The notes under the pieces: generated by a model
The model's database searches: none
What the model was told of the DNA's origin: nothing
The model's input: only the letters and a program-made list of their open reading frames with translations
Program-made: the position numbers and the translations under genes
DNA from: Aldrovandia affinis
Lineage: Eukaryota; Chordata; Actinopteri; Notacanthiformes; Halosauridae
DNA: 64,000 bases
Direction of reading: 5' to 3'
Assembly: GCA_029706075.1 (NCBI GenBank)
Contig: JAINUG010000011.1
Location: 9,739,001 to 9,803,000, forward strand
Part shown: in pieces, positions 38,209 to 49,385 of the stretch
Position numbering within the stretch: position 1 is the stretch's first letter
Layout: each line of letters opens with the position of its first letter

Positions 38209-39920
38209 CCCCCTGAGGTCGACTGGATCGCCGATGATCCGAGCAGCAATAAAAGTATATTACTATTTCTAATGTCGCAAGATTTTATCATACACACGCG
38301 GCAAAAACATTGACAGAAACCTTAGAATCGCGACTTTCCGATTTGAGCACTGGCAAATAATATGAGATTTTTTTAATTAGGTTAATTAGACCAAAAGTAA
38401 ACCTTGCCTGTCACTCACTGTTTTACCTGGATGTACCGTCCCCGTTGTATTGACATGGTAACTAAGTGCTAGTTTCAGGGAGGGGCGTGGGGCCATGTGT
38501 GAAATCGCCATGTAAACAACACATACAATGTCCCAACATTATATAGCCTAGCATCTTGTCTGTGTTTATGGTTGCAATCTGCCAGCAACAGACTGTGTAT
38601 GCTGATATTTATTTTATTTCCCATGTTTTCAAATACTCGTGAAAATATATGAAATCCGCGTCTTGTGACGCTATACGGAAACAATCAGAATCATTGCGAA
38701 CTGCTGCGAATAATTAACGGGAGGATATTTAACCAGCTGGCATTCTCAGTTTCGGCACATGGACATTATCTAGCTTAGCTTGATAGTACCTATTGTGATG
38801 AATGTTTCTTGCCTCTCGAGAATGTGTTTGTTCGTGCGCTTATTGTTGTTTAGATTCCCAGTGTTTCGTTTATTCCAAGTTTTTGGATACGTTTTGGATT
38901 TACCGTTTTACTTGTTTTGTTTGTTCCTGATCATTGGTTATTTTTGTTTGTTTTGTTTATGTCTTTCCGTGTCTTCGCAGACATGGATTTTGCTTTCGTT
39001 TTCCTACAGACGTTTAATGATAAATAAATATCTTAAACCCAGAAAACGGGCTACTTTTGATCATGTGCCTGTGCCCACTGCCAAACAGACTCTGGATGTT
39101 GGCAAACTGGCTTCTGTTGGTCACAAGAAATGCGTACTCTGCAAGATGTCGGGGAAACAACAGTGCACTCCATGGGAGTGCAAGGTTTGTGATGTTCCCT
39201 TGTGTCTACAGTTGACCAGAAACTGTTTTGAGAAGTGGCACCAAAGACTGTGAAAGAACAGATTGTCTCACCATGTTTTAATTTAGATTTTTTTGTATAT
39301 AGTTTGTGTGATGTTTTCAATAAATCTTCCAAAATGAAAAACACTTTTTTTTCTTTCTGTCTTCTGCATGGCTCACTGACTATTGCTTACTCTGATGGCT
39401 TTTGTCTTTGTCTGATGGCCTTTGAGAAAGACATGGCCCATCTGACAGATCGTACAGGTGTGGACAACCCTCAGGTGTGGATCATGAATATTCAGGAAAT
39501 TAGCATATAGCCCTCTCACAGCCTGACATTTTTTTGACCAGTTCTGATAAAAACTGGTTTTTAGCTATTTAGATCTCAGATGTGCTCAACTATTTTGACA
39601 TCCTTACATAACCAAGACCTTGATGAACAAACTCATATTGGCAAAACAATTCATCACTATAGTTTAGTGTGTGCTTTCACAACTTTTGTGACAGCAGAAA
39701 AATGTACTCTTTATAACTTGTGTGTTTGTAGATCTATTTACAAGCTGCATATGATACTGACCAAACTATTGATGGCATATAAATGTAGCTGTGATTGTCC
39801 TTCAAATAAAAATATCAAACACTTTGGAGTAAGTGTGTGTTAAGTTGATGAAATTGAGATAAATATCAGACCACACCAAAATCACAAAGCTTCTCTGAGC
39901 TAAGCACAGACCTCAGGGGG
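38209..39920 (+). mobile_element. piggyBac derivative 1 (C-terminal transposase kept)
   Basis: Inverted ends CCCCCTGAGGTC and GACCTCAGGGGG flanked by TTAA at 38,205-38,208 and 39,921-39,924. Length 1,712 bp. Keeps only the last part of the transposase (39,020-39,253). Confidence 0.93.
39020..39253 (+). pseudogene. piggyBac transposase C-terminal Cys-rich domain
   Basis: Frame reading RATFDHVPVPTAKQTLDVG then HKKCVLCKMSGKQQCTPW and CKVCDVPLCLQLTRNCFEKW: the C-x2-C, C, C-x2-C, C, H pattern of the piggyBac zinc-binding C-terminus. The DDD catalytic core is deleted, and the in-frame sequence upstream (38,780-39,015) is hydrophobic and unrelated. Confidence 0.85.
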
Positions 39921-40518
39921 TTAAAAAGAGAAGGAACTAACTTGTTCATCTCAAAATAAAGGTTTAGCGTCACCACTCTGTGGTAGCTTTTAAGGGAGAT
40001 TAATCATCTCCAAACGAAGGGTTTTAAGCTCAGCACTTCGGTGGTTTCCTTTGAGATATTTTTATTTGTTTGTTGGGGCTAAATTCCCCCAGAGCTAAAA
40101 ATTTGTTTTCTTTTTCCTTAGCTCCTCGGTGAGGAGTGTTCATCCTATTAGGGTTGTTTCTGTTGGTTTTATTCTCGTGGAGTTTTGTCCCGGGGTTTCC
40201 TTATTTATTTTCTTTTTCTATCTGTTTTCCCTGCTCCCTAGTCTGTTCACAGATTGCTTGTGTTCAGCTTTTAGATACTCGTGAGAGTATGTGGCTCTTC
40301 CACCTTTGATCCACACTACATAGCTAGCCTGTGGAGAAACCGTCTTCAAAGGTTTTACAGCTATCAAAGGATTTGGGACTGCCATGTGACAACTGGAGTC
40401 AACATACCTTCACAGTGGGGGGCATCCACTATTCCACTAGTCCAATAAACCAGAAATCTGATATGTTATGTAAACAACCATCCTCTAGAATTGCCAACAG
40501 ATGGGGTACTGTCTAGGC

Positions 40519-40723
40519 CAGGGGTGGGCAATCTTACCCTGTGTGGGCCGGTGTGGGTGCAGGCTTTTGTTCCAACTGAACAGTGACACACCTGATTCCA
40601 CTAATAAAAGCCCTGATTGAAGACTTTGATTAGCTGATTAGTCAAATCAGGTGAGCTACTGCTCGACTGGAACAAAAGCCTGCACCCACACCGGCCCACA
40701 CAGGGTAAGATTGCCCACCCCTG
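40519..40723. mobile_element. hAT MITE, 205 bp, near-perfect hairpin
   Basis: Ends CAGGGGTGGGCAATCTTACC and GGTAAGATTGCCCACCCCTG. The first ~55 bases pair almost perfectly with the last ~55. Perfect 8-bp duplications GTCTAGGC at 40,511-40,518 and 40,724-40,731. The close match of the arms suggests a fairly recent insertion. Confidence 0.95.
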
Positions 40724-40888
40724 GTCTAGGCTGGTCAGAGGTGTATAAAGGGAATGGTCAAACCCAGCTCATGGAGTACATTCGCTTATCAAGGTCTCCA
40801 GGCGCTCCAGCACAATTTTTGTCTTGGGGTGTGTGTTCTATATTTGTTCCATCTTGTCTTTATTTTCTTCCTACCTACTGTGTTTTAA

Positions 40889-42404
40889 CCCCCTGAGGTC
40901 GACGGGAGCGGCGCCGCTCCCAGCAGCAATAAAAGTATATTACTATTTCTAACTTCGTGATATTTTATCATACACACGCGACAAAAACATTGACAGAAAC
41001 CTTAGAATCGCGACTTTCCGATTTGAGCACTGGCAAATCAAATGGGATTTTTTAAATTAGGTTAATTATACCAAAAGTAAACCTTGCCTTTTACTCTCTT
41101 TTTTACCTGGTAGTAACGTCCCCCTTCTATTGACATGGTAACTAGGTGCGAGTTTCGGGGAGGTGTGTGGGGCGGGGCGTGGGGCCATGTGTGAAAACGC
41201 CGGCGTAAACACATAAACTGTCCCGACAATTTGAAGCAAGATTTTATACAGACATACAATTTTATTCAAGATGGAAAGATTTTCTGTGCTGCAGTGTTTG
41301 AGAGTATTGATGAAAAGCGACGAAGACAATAACTGACGAAGAGTAAGTAACTATATTTGATTTGCCATGTTATCAAATACTCGTATATATTCAATATATG
41401 AATTCCGCGTCTTGTGACTACATATTCCGCGTGTTGCAACGTAACAAATTGCAATATGCACACAAGATCTATGGAAGAATACTTTTCAAACAGCCTAAAA
41501 TGTTATTTATTTCGCTTGTTTTCAAATACTCGTGAAAATATATGAATTCCGCGTCTTGTGACGCCAAACATATTCCGCGTGTTAGTAACTTAATCTAAAT
41601 CCCTAACGTTAGTAGATTAGTTGGTTAGTACTATACACATCTACCTAATATATACAAAGTGCAATCTAGAAAGTAAGAAGGAAGAAAACGAGATAATAAG
41701 CGAAGGCGGAAAAAACCTGAAAAGTATAAACTCCCGAAGTGCATGACAAGACAAGGAGTGGATCTCGAAATAAACGGAACAAGGACAGACAGGGAGCAGA
41801 ACGTGACAGAACAGGGAAAATGCAATACTGGATAAAGAATAATTAATAAGGACTGAATGAAAAATAAACAAAGACCAAAAAACAACAGAACAGGAACTCA
41901 GAATATAACACTGATGGCCCAGTGAGATGGCCCATCTGACAGATCTTAGAGGTGTGGACAATGAATAATGAATATTCAGGTATTTAGCATTTAGCCCTCC
42001 CACAGCCTGAAATAAATGTGACCAGTTCTGATAAAAACAGGTTTTTAGCTATTTAGATCTCAGATGTGCTAAACTGTTTTCACACCCTTACATAACCAAG
42101 ACCTTGATGAACAAACGCACATTGGCAAAACAATTCGTCACTATAGTTTAGTGTGTGCTTTCACAACTTTTGTGACAGCAGAAAAATTTACTATTTTTAA
42201 CTTGTGTGTTTGTAGATCTATTTACAAGCTGCATATGATACTGACCAAACTATTGATGGCATACAAATGTAGCTGTGATTGTCCTTCAAATAAAAATATC
42301 AAACACTTTGGAGTAAGTGTGTGTTAAATTGATGAAATTGAGATAAATATCAGACCATGCCAAAATCAAAAAACATCTAAAAGCTTAGCACGGACCTCAG
42401 AGGG
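40889..42404 (+). mobile_element. piggyBac derivative 2 (N-terminal transposase kept)
   Basis: Ends CCCCCTGAGGTC and GACCTCAGAGGG (one mismatch), flanked by TTAA at 40,885-40,888 and 42,405-42,408. About 320 bases at the left and 470 at the right match derivative 1. A short frame at 41,271 starts MERFSVLQCLRVLMKSDEDN, like the N-terminus of this transposase family; the catalytic and C-terminal parts are gone. Confidence 0.9.
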
Positions 42405-42975
42405 TTAATGTCTGTTGTGTGAAGTTTGCTAAGAAAGAAAGAAATGTTTCAATCTATGTCTTCTCTCTCTTTAGCGCTAGTAAGGGAAGGTGTAACAAGC
42501 CAGGAGCAAGGCCACAAGGCCTTTCTTCACACTATTTTGGTGAATTAGGATGGTGTCGGTAAAGCAGACGCAAAGCAAAGGTGGTGGCCCTTTAGGGCGT
42601 GTCTAACGCAATTTTGATAATTTTGTGACTTAGGATGATAATGCACCTCGGGCTCAGTTGTAAAAGAGGTTGGATTAACTTTAATTTGTTATTTTCATGA
42701 TTTGAGTTTATATTTTGAGACCTACATTGTTAAAAGAAAGTGTTTTATTTTACCATCTCTTTTTTTCCTTATTTGTAGACTTTCCAACTTAAAAAACTTT
42801 TCTTCTAACTTAATGTAATTGTTAAATGGAAAGCAATAAATAACAAACTCACAACTGCAACTAGGCCTGTTTCATTTATGTAGGCCTACATGCGTCACCC
42901 TGGAGTGTGCATCACAAACCACCTGGATATTAATGGAGTGGACCCCCTTCCGATTCACATAAATGATACCGTGAT

Positions 42976-43999
42976 CAAATGGTGCACGCAACTGTAATCT
43001 TCATTCCTGCCCTAAACTCTCCCCACCTTGATTTCTCCATTTCTCTAGGTGACACCCTGGTGACATCATCACCCTGCGTGAAGAATCTTGGTGTGGTGAT
43101 GGACAACAGGCTGTCCCTATCAATGAACATTGCAGCGGTAAGCCGGGCGTGCAGATTCTTCCTGTATAACATCAGGAGGATCCGTCCCTTCCTTACCACG
43201 TACTCTACCCAGCTCCTGGTCCAAGCAATGGTACTGTCCCGCTTGGACTACTGCAACTCGTTCCTGGCTGGCCTTCCCGCATCTGCTATCAGACCCCTGC
43301 AACTCATCCAGAACGCTGCGGCCCGTCTGATCTACAACCTTCCTCGACACTCCCATGTCACCCCCCTGCTCACTACCCTCCACTGGCTGCCTGTTATAGC
43401 TCGCATCAAATTCAAGACATTGGTCCTAGCATACCAGGCAGTCAAGGGATCAGCCCCAACATACCTCACCAAGATCTTCAAACCCTACACACCTGCCAGA
43501 CCTCTCCGTTCTGCTACCTCAGGACGCCTAGCACCTCCCCCCCTCCGCACCTGCGCTTCCCGGTCACGTCTCCTGTCGGTTCTGGCTCCACGATGGTGGA
43601 ATGACCTTCCTGTGGAAGTCAGAATAGCTGAGACCCTGGCCACCTTCAAGCGTCGACTGAAGACTCACCTCTTCAGGGTGCACCTCTCCCCGTAGTCCGG
43701 TTTTTGTTAACTTAGGGACATAGTCGCTTAGTTTACACGTCTACTTGTTTATGTATTGTATTAGGCTTAGGCATTATTTCCTGCATTGAGTGCTTTACTG
43801 CTACCTCTGAATTGTGGCTACAGATTTACCTACAGGGTCCTAGTTTAACTATGTGGTTGCTCCTAGCACCCAGGAATTGTACTTCCCACTAGGGTGGCTT
43901 TCAGCTAAACTGTTCTTGACTACGGTTAACACTTTGTTGTACGTCGCTCTGGATAAGAGCATCTGCCAAATGCCTATAATGTAATGTAATGTAATGTAA
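42976..43999 (+). mobile_element. L2/CR1-type LINE, 5'-truncated, copy 2
   Basis: Open frame 42,979-43,695 encodes the RT C-terminal region: VKNLGVVMDNRLSLSMNIAA, RLDYCNSFLAGLP, LQLIQNAAARLIYNLP, TLHWLPVIARIKFKTLVLAY, RWWNDLPVEVRIAETLATFK, RRLKTHLFRV. The palm (YADD) is missing. The 3' UTR ends CTCTGGATAAGAGCATCTGC and (GTAAT)n at 43,976-44,002. One uninterrupted frame of 238 codons, so younger than copy 1. Confidence 0.92.
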
Positions 44000-44002
44000 T
44001 GT

Positions 44003-44719
44003 GTGCAGCCAATGGCACCCAGGGAATCCACATTGCGCATAAAAATCCTGTTTAGTTCTCTGCTGGCTGTCGGGGGTAAGGAAAAGTAATAAACTAATGT
44101 GCATGTTGGACAAGACTGGAAGACTGATTGCCATCTGGCCAACACCGGCTACCAAACCTAGGGTATCGCTCACAGTATCGCCTTCGGCGTCCAATTATGT
44201 ACTCCATTTTCTGTAGTGCAAATGGAAAGAATAAAACGCTTTCACATAAGAAAAACAATGTGCATACAAACATATATTTATTTAACAGGTGTATCTTACT
44301 GAACGGTAGCACTGGATGGCCTGCTGGCTTCAGTCTTTCATGTCCATGCATTGAATAACCACAAGCTGTGGTGAAATAGTTTTTAGCTTAATTGATTTCA
44401 GATAACCTTATGTTCATATGTGCGCATCAATAAAGTCACCAAATTGCACAGAGCGCCAGCGTTTGCGCTAAAAGGTGGTCTAGTTGGACGTTAACACAAG
44501 CTCATTATTTGACACCAAACTTGCATAGCGCTGACTGTTTTCACTGTCACACCCCCTATTGTGCTGCCCAACCCATAGTCGTACAAACGCCTTCATTGTG
44601 CACCACAAAATTGCCATACTCGGCGGAGATGGGAAATATTCAGTTTGCGACAGACAAAACTGGCAATTCGCCAGCGCTAGGGCATAACGCCGCTTAGCGC
44701 CAGCACGAAAATAGGGCCC
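44003..44719. other. no gene recognised
   Basis: No supportable gene; short frames on both strands lack family features. Confidence 0.4.
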
Positions 44720-45010
44720 ATAGAGTTGTCAATGCTTGGAATAGTTTGCCAGGTCGGAATGGTAGAGGCAGAAACACTTGGGCTATTGGCTATTCAAGTC
44801 CAGGCTAGATGCAGTACTAGATATTCTTTAGATTAGGACATGACGCGCCTAGATGGGCTGAACGGCCCGGTCTCGTCATGATGTATTTGTCACACGCCAC
44901 GCGACAAACCCTGGATGGGAACAGAGCAGCCATGAGACACAGAGTGGAGTTTGTCGGTCTATGGACCGGATTTTATTTATTTTTTCTTGTCTCTCCCCCC
45001 GGACATGGGG
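44720..45010 (-). repeat. LINE 3' scrap and repeat family C, copy 2
   Basis: 44,720-44,884 has TGGAATAGTTTGCCAGGTCG and AGATGGGCTGAACGGCCCGG, like a decayed CR1-type LINE end. 44,885-45,010 is the inverse of 10,665-10,785 (GTCACACGCCACGCGACAAA, TGGATGGGAACAGAGCAG). Confidence 0.5.
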
Positions 45011-45224
45011 AAGAGACAGTGGGAGTAGCAGGTTAACATATAACAAACACAAACACAGACACAAAATCTTCACCCTACTCGCCGCGAAGCTTTCGGGTAA
45101 AAACAACAAACTAAAATAACAAGCTAAAATAATCATAACTTACGGGACACCGTGCCTCTCCATCCGGAGTTCCCTCGGAACCTCCCCAGGCACACACATA
45201 TGCAGTGACTTTTCAAGTGCTTCC

Positions 45225-45600
45225 CACCCATTCATACTGAGACTTTGCAGTCCGAGTTATCTTTCCCCATGCATACAGAGACACTCAAACTTTGCAGTTC
45301 GAGTTCTCTTACCCATTCATACAGAGACACTCGCCACTCCCCACAGTGAGAGTTTTCTGGCAACCAGCCCCGAGACACCCTCCACTCTTCCAGTGAGAGT
45401 TCTCGGGCTGTTGCCCAACACTCTCCACTGCTCGAGTGTGAGCTCTCTTTCACTAAAACCGAGGGCGAGAGGCGGACCCTCTTCCAGGGCACCCTCTTGC
45501 TCTCCACAATCACACCGAGGGAGAGAGGCGGACACTCTTAGTGCACCCCTCTCCCTCTTCCCCACACACATAAGAAGCACTCTACTCAGTCACTTTCAAC
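45225..45600. repeat. imperfect tandem repeat, GAGAGTTCTCTT/CATACAGAGACACTC type
   Basis: Units of about 60 bases near 45,225-45,345 share CCATTCATACAGAGACACTC and TTTGCAGTTCGAGTTCTCTT. Related shorter units run to about 45,540. Generates long but repetitive frames that I do not call genes. 45,600-46,224 holds nothing recognised. Confidence 0.5.
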
Positions 45601-46224
45601 AAACGCACACAAAACTCCACAAACATCAAACATTCAACATTCACCATCAAACATTCAACATTCCACAACATACGTGCACGCGCACTCACACACACATCAA
45701 GACAAGACTGACCATACACACAAACAAAGACAAAAGACTAACTGATTCCCCACTCGCCCCACCTGCTCTTAAATAGGCTTAGTCTCTGCCCGGCTCAAGT
45801 GGAACTAGTGAGGCAATCACCCAATCACAATAATTCACTCACATACTCATACAGACACCCAATCAGCCAATTGACTTCCATATCAATTGACTGATTGACA
45901 CCAATTAAATAATTAAATAATAAATAAACCAATTATGGCCTTTGGAGCAACCTTCCGGGCCACGGTTTACTCTCACACCCTGTGAGAGTGCCAAACCTGC
46001 CCCTGGAAAGTCTACCTGCTCCAAAGGCCTCCACAACATGTAAAGACACAGACAACCATGCCACTCCCACGTGGCCGAGACCGACGTCCTCCACAATATT
46101 CTTATGTTCCTATATGCGATACATACCCCATCACGTGCTCAAATGCTTTGAACTGCTTAGTTGAAAAAGGATTGTATTTAAAATACATTCAACCACTAAA
46201 ATAATGCATTCACATTCACCCTCC

Positions 46225-47808
46225 TAGATCCACCGGTGTCGATATCGTGGTAACAGGGAGCCTATGGAACTTCCAGTCCACTGTCCACCAGAAGACTGAT
46301 TTCATCTCAGCCCAGGCCTCCATACTCTCCCTGCAGTTCCTGGCGCTCACCAAGACATAGATCACTCTGCAGAACACAACTACCCCTGCTGCTTTCTCCA
46401 CTGCCTACACATTCTCTATCACTCCACGGCCCACAGGTAGAGGTGGAGGGACTGGTATACTGATCTCCCCCCTGTGGAGATTTGGTATTGTTCCCCTTCC
46501 TCACTTCTCACCCTCCTCCTTTGAATATCATGCTGTCACTGTTCCATGTAAACTGCCCATTATTGTTCTCTATCGCCCACCGGGTCCACTGGGGAGTTTC
46601 CTAGATGAGATGGATACCCTACACAGCTCCTTCCCTGAGGATGGCACTCCTGTCCTACTTCTAGGCGACTTCAACCTGCTGCTGGACACTCCTCAGTTCA
46701 CCATGGCTGAATCCCCATCCACCCACAAGGCCGGCAACCAACTGGACCTTGTCTTCACGAGGAACTTCACCTCACCCAACATTGTAGTATCTCTTCTGCA
46801 TGTGTCAGACCACCGCGTTCTGTTTTTTTTCCTCCCCCTCCCCTCTTCAACTAAACATCTTCTGCTTTTAATCGTCGCAAACTGTACTCTACGTTTTCCT
46901 CTCTCCTCACTCCTCCCCCTCCCCCACTCCCTCCTCTCTAACCATGGATGACTTTGCATCCTTCTTTCGCAAGAAGGTCGATGACATTTGCAACTCCTTC
47001 TCCCCATCCCCTCCCGCACCTAACCCTCCCTCACTCATCTCGCTACCAAAACCTCACCCCTCCCTGACTCTGACATCCTTCAACTTGTTCACTCCCACCG
47101 TCCTATCACCTGCCCTCTCGATCCCATTACTTCCCCCCTTTTCCAGTCCATCGCTATTGACATCCTCCCCTTTGTCTCCAATGTTATCAATTCCTCTCTT
47201 TCCTCTGATTCCATCCCCTCTCCCCTCAAAAGCGCCCATATCATCCCCCTCCTCTCTGAATCCTGCTGTCATTTCTAATTACTGACTGGTCTCTCTCCTC
47301 TCATTCCTTTCTGAAATACTAAAGCGGGCTGTATATAATCAACTGTCTGTCTATTCCAACAGAATGACCAGCTTAATCCCAACCAATCAGGGTTCAAGGC
47401 AGGCCACTCCACAGAAACTGCTCTGCTCATGGTCACTGAGGCTGTACAATTGGCAAAGCCTCAATCACTCAGCTCTGTCCTCCTCCTCCTCAACCTGTCA
47501 GCTGCATATGACACCGTAGATCACCAGGTCCTGCTCTCATCTCTCGCCGAGATGGGAATCTCTGGATCTGCACTGACATAGTTCAAGTCATACCTGGCTG
47601 GTCGGTCCTATCATGTGGCCTGGACAGGATCCCTCTCCTCTCTCCACACCCTCTCCACCGGAGTACAGCAGGGCTTAGTGCTAGGACCCCTCCTATTCTC
47701 CCTGTACACCAAAGCACTTGGTTTGGTCATCTCTGCCCATGGTTTTCTCCTTTTCTCCTTCTGAGACCCAGATCCTGGCACGGATCTCTGCATGCCTGGC
47801 AGACATCA
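46225..47808 (+). mobile_element. L2-type LINE (endonuclease and RT), cut by the Polinton
   Basis: Endonuclease piece: FEYHAVTVPCKLPIIVLYRP, LLLGDFNLLLDTPQ (catalytic D-x-N) and LVFTRNFTSPN, ending in SDHR. RT follows in broken frames near 47,300-47,760: SGFKAGHSTETAL-like, AYDTVDHQVLLSSLAEMGIS and QGLVLGPLLFSLYTKAL regions. Homology to the L2 at 19.7-21.07 kb stops abruptly after GCCTGGCAGACATC at about 47,808, where the Polinton begins. Confidence 0.82.
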
Positions 47809-47810
47809 GT

Positions 47811-48157
47811 AGTAGTTAGGGGGTGCTTTTTTTGTCACATGATGACCTTTATGACCTTTGTATGATTGATGGCCTCCAGGTGTACTTTGGAGATGTCCGA
47901 TGACCACCATGAACGTTGTGTGAACCAAGAAAGAGGAAGGGGGGAAGTTGGGGGTGGAGAGCTTACAGACGCAGCGTCAGCGTGTACGTGTGTGACGTGA
48001 TGGATCCGCCAGGTGTTCCAAGGCTTGATGTCTCAGCGTGGCTGGGTTTCATGTACCACGTTGTGTTGGGGAGGGCTTTATGACGTGAGGCCTTAGTCAG
48101 CTAATAAAGGGTGAGAGAGATGGTGTGTTCTATGTGCAAAACAAAACCACAGCTACA
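47811..48157 (+). promoter_or_regulatory. Polinton left terminal and early promoter region
   Basis: No coding frame. TGACGTGA occurs twice (47,993-48,000 and 48,081-48,088), a CRE/ATF-like half-site pair 88 bases apart and upstream of the first ORF. CTAATAAAGG near 48,100 is an AT-rich candidate TATA-like element. Probably overlaps the terminal repeat. All inferred. Confidence 0.35.
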
Positions 48158-48757
48158 ATGTCTCGGCGGGTCCCTTTCCAGACTCTAACACCAACAAGAC
48201 GCGGATGCTTAACGCTGGAAGGTTTATCTCTGGCTCCAAGAAAGAGAAAAGATTACAGAAAGAATGTCTTGAAACAATATCTGCACCAGCCAGCAATTGT
48301 AAAATACAAACGTTGTTTAACCACACACCATTTTTGTGTTGGTTACAAGTTTCTTAAAGACAAACAATCTGTAGAACTATACTGTAGGGGTTACCCCTAC
48401 GTTAACCCGTGTGGATTTGGGGGTGCGGAGATGTGTTGTGAAACGGTGACGTTTGCTAAAGACTCGTGGAGGGAGTTTCGTGTCAAATACAAACCAGACC
48501 CCGATAAGATCCCCAGCGCGGTATATGCCTTGTTCTTCTGTGGGGATGCCTTTTGTGATAAATACAGACCATTTAACGATAAGGATAACAATGTAGTAAA
48601 TGACATGCTCCGCAGTGTGGATGCGTTGTTTAAATGTGGGGAGTTGGTTGGTGGCTACGGCCACGTCAAAAGGAGCTTGTTACAGACAGCAGATGACGAG
48701 GACTGTGTGAGTGGGGGTATGACAAGTACCCAGGCCCCCGCCCCTGAGACCTTCTAG
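48158..48757 (+). CDS. Polinton early protein 1, unknown, with NLS-like stretch
   Basis: 199 residues, ATG at 48,158; codons upstream are open but lack ATG. Residues 27-31 are PRKRK, an SV40-type nuclear localisation-like cluster. The middle is rich in Cys and aromatic residues (CFVGYKFL-like, CRGYPYVNPCGFGGAEMCC), and the tail is acidic, then Ser/Thr/Pro-rich. No enzyme motif seen and I do not recognise the family. First gene of a three-gene cluster read with the same polarity; an early regulatory role is only a guess from position and the basic cluster. Confidence 0.72.
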   Translation: MSRRVPFQTLTPTRRGCLTLEGLSLAPRKRKDYRKNVLKQYLHQPAIVKYKRCLTTHHFCVGYKFLKDKQSVELYCRGYPYVNPCGFGGAEMCCETVTFAKDSWREFRVKYKPDPDKIPSAVYALFFCGDAFCDKYRPFNDKDNNVVNDMLRSVDALFKCGELVGGYGHVKRSLLQTADDEDCVSGGMTSTQAPAPETF

Positions 48758-48805
48758 CTATAAAGTGCATGCGTTGTTCTACAGTTGTTACAACAGCCTA
48801 GGACC

Positions 48806-49384
48806 ATGGACAACCCCACTGATTCATCACACGTTACAAGCTCCAACGACCAGGAATACCTTCACTGGCAGCACCCGACGAATTACATGGACAAGGCACC
48901 AACTACAGAAACTAATACAACTGTTTCTGAACCGGCTACAGGCGACGGGCCTGACTGTGTCCTTACACCCGTAGGTGTGAGACTTATAAAAGTTACCACA
49001 TGTATGCTTCTGGAGAACATAGTCACCGCGAAGCTCCGAGAGACGTGTTACGGGTGTGAGATCGATCATCCAAGCCAGAAGCACCACCCGTGTCTGTATG
49101 AGCCAGAGGAATTCTATTTCGAAAACAATATCATCGACATCACAAAGAGGCTGTTAACACCGGGGCTTCCAACGATTTTTTCAAACCTTCTGCAAACCAT
49201 CGATTTAAGACCTTCGAAACCCCGAATTCTTGGCTGTGTTGAGACGTTACTACTGGGTCTGACGGATGAGCCGTACATCTGTATGAAACTGCGTGAAATA
49301 AGACACAAACTCATCAGCCACGTTTGTGAAGCATCCGTACACGAAGCTGTGAAGTGCTGGGGCGACGAAAAACAGTCCTGTTGA
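48806..49384 (+). CDS. Polinton early protein 2, Cys/His-rich with LxCxE motif
   Basis: 192 residues from ATG 48,806. The first 50 residues are polar and probably disordered. Residues 81-96 read CYGCEIDHPSQKHHPC, a C-x2-C-x3-H...H-x-C arrangement that could bind zinc; I recall similar YGC-x2-DHPSQ proteins in fish genomes without known function. Residues 142-146 are LGCVE, matching the LxCxE pocket-protein-binding consensus of small DNA tumour virus proteins. The stop is followed one base later by the next ATG. Role unproven; cell-cycle interference is a hypothesis from the motif. Confidence 0.75.
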   Translation: MDNPTDSSHVTSSNDQEYLHWQHPTNYMDKAPTTETNTTVSEPATGDGPDCVLTPVGVRLIKVTTCMLLENIVTAKLRETCYGCEIDHPSQKHHPCLYEPEEFYFENNIIDITKRLLTPGLPTIFSNLLQTIDLRPSKPRILGCVETLLLGLTDEPYICMKLREIRHKLISHVCEASVHEAVKCWGDEKQSC

Positions 49385-49385
49385 C

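Larger units (their letters stand above)
37921..42497 (+). repeat. gypsy 3' LTR-like block holding three DNA transposons
   Basis: Begins TGTCACGGTTTTACTTTG right after pol. Pieces 37,921-38,208, 39,921-40,518, 40,732-40,888 and 42,405 to about 42,497 (ending GGTGTAACA) read on as one sequence once the two piggyBac elements and the hAT MITE are set aside. The right border is uncertain. 42,498-42,975 shows no gene. Confidence 0.5.

Noticed and set aside
45232-45776. Repetitive frames of 90-127 codons
   Set aside because: Products of an imperfect tandem repeat; no conserved domain.
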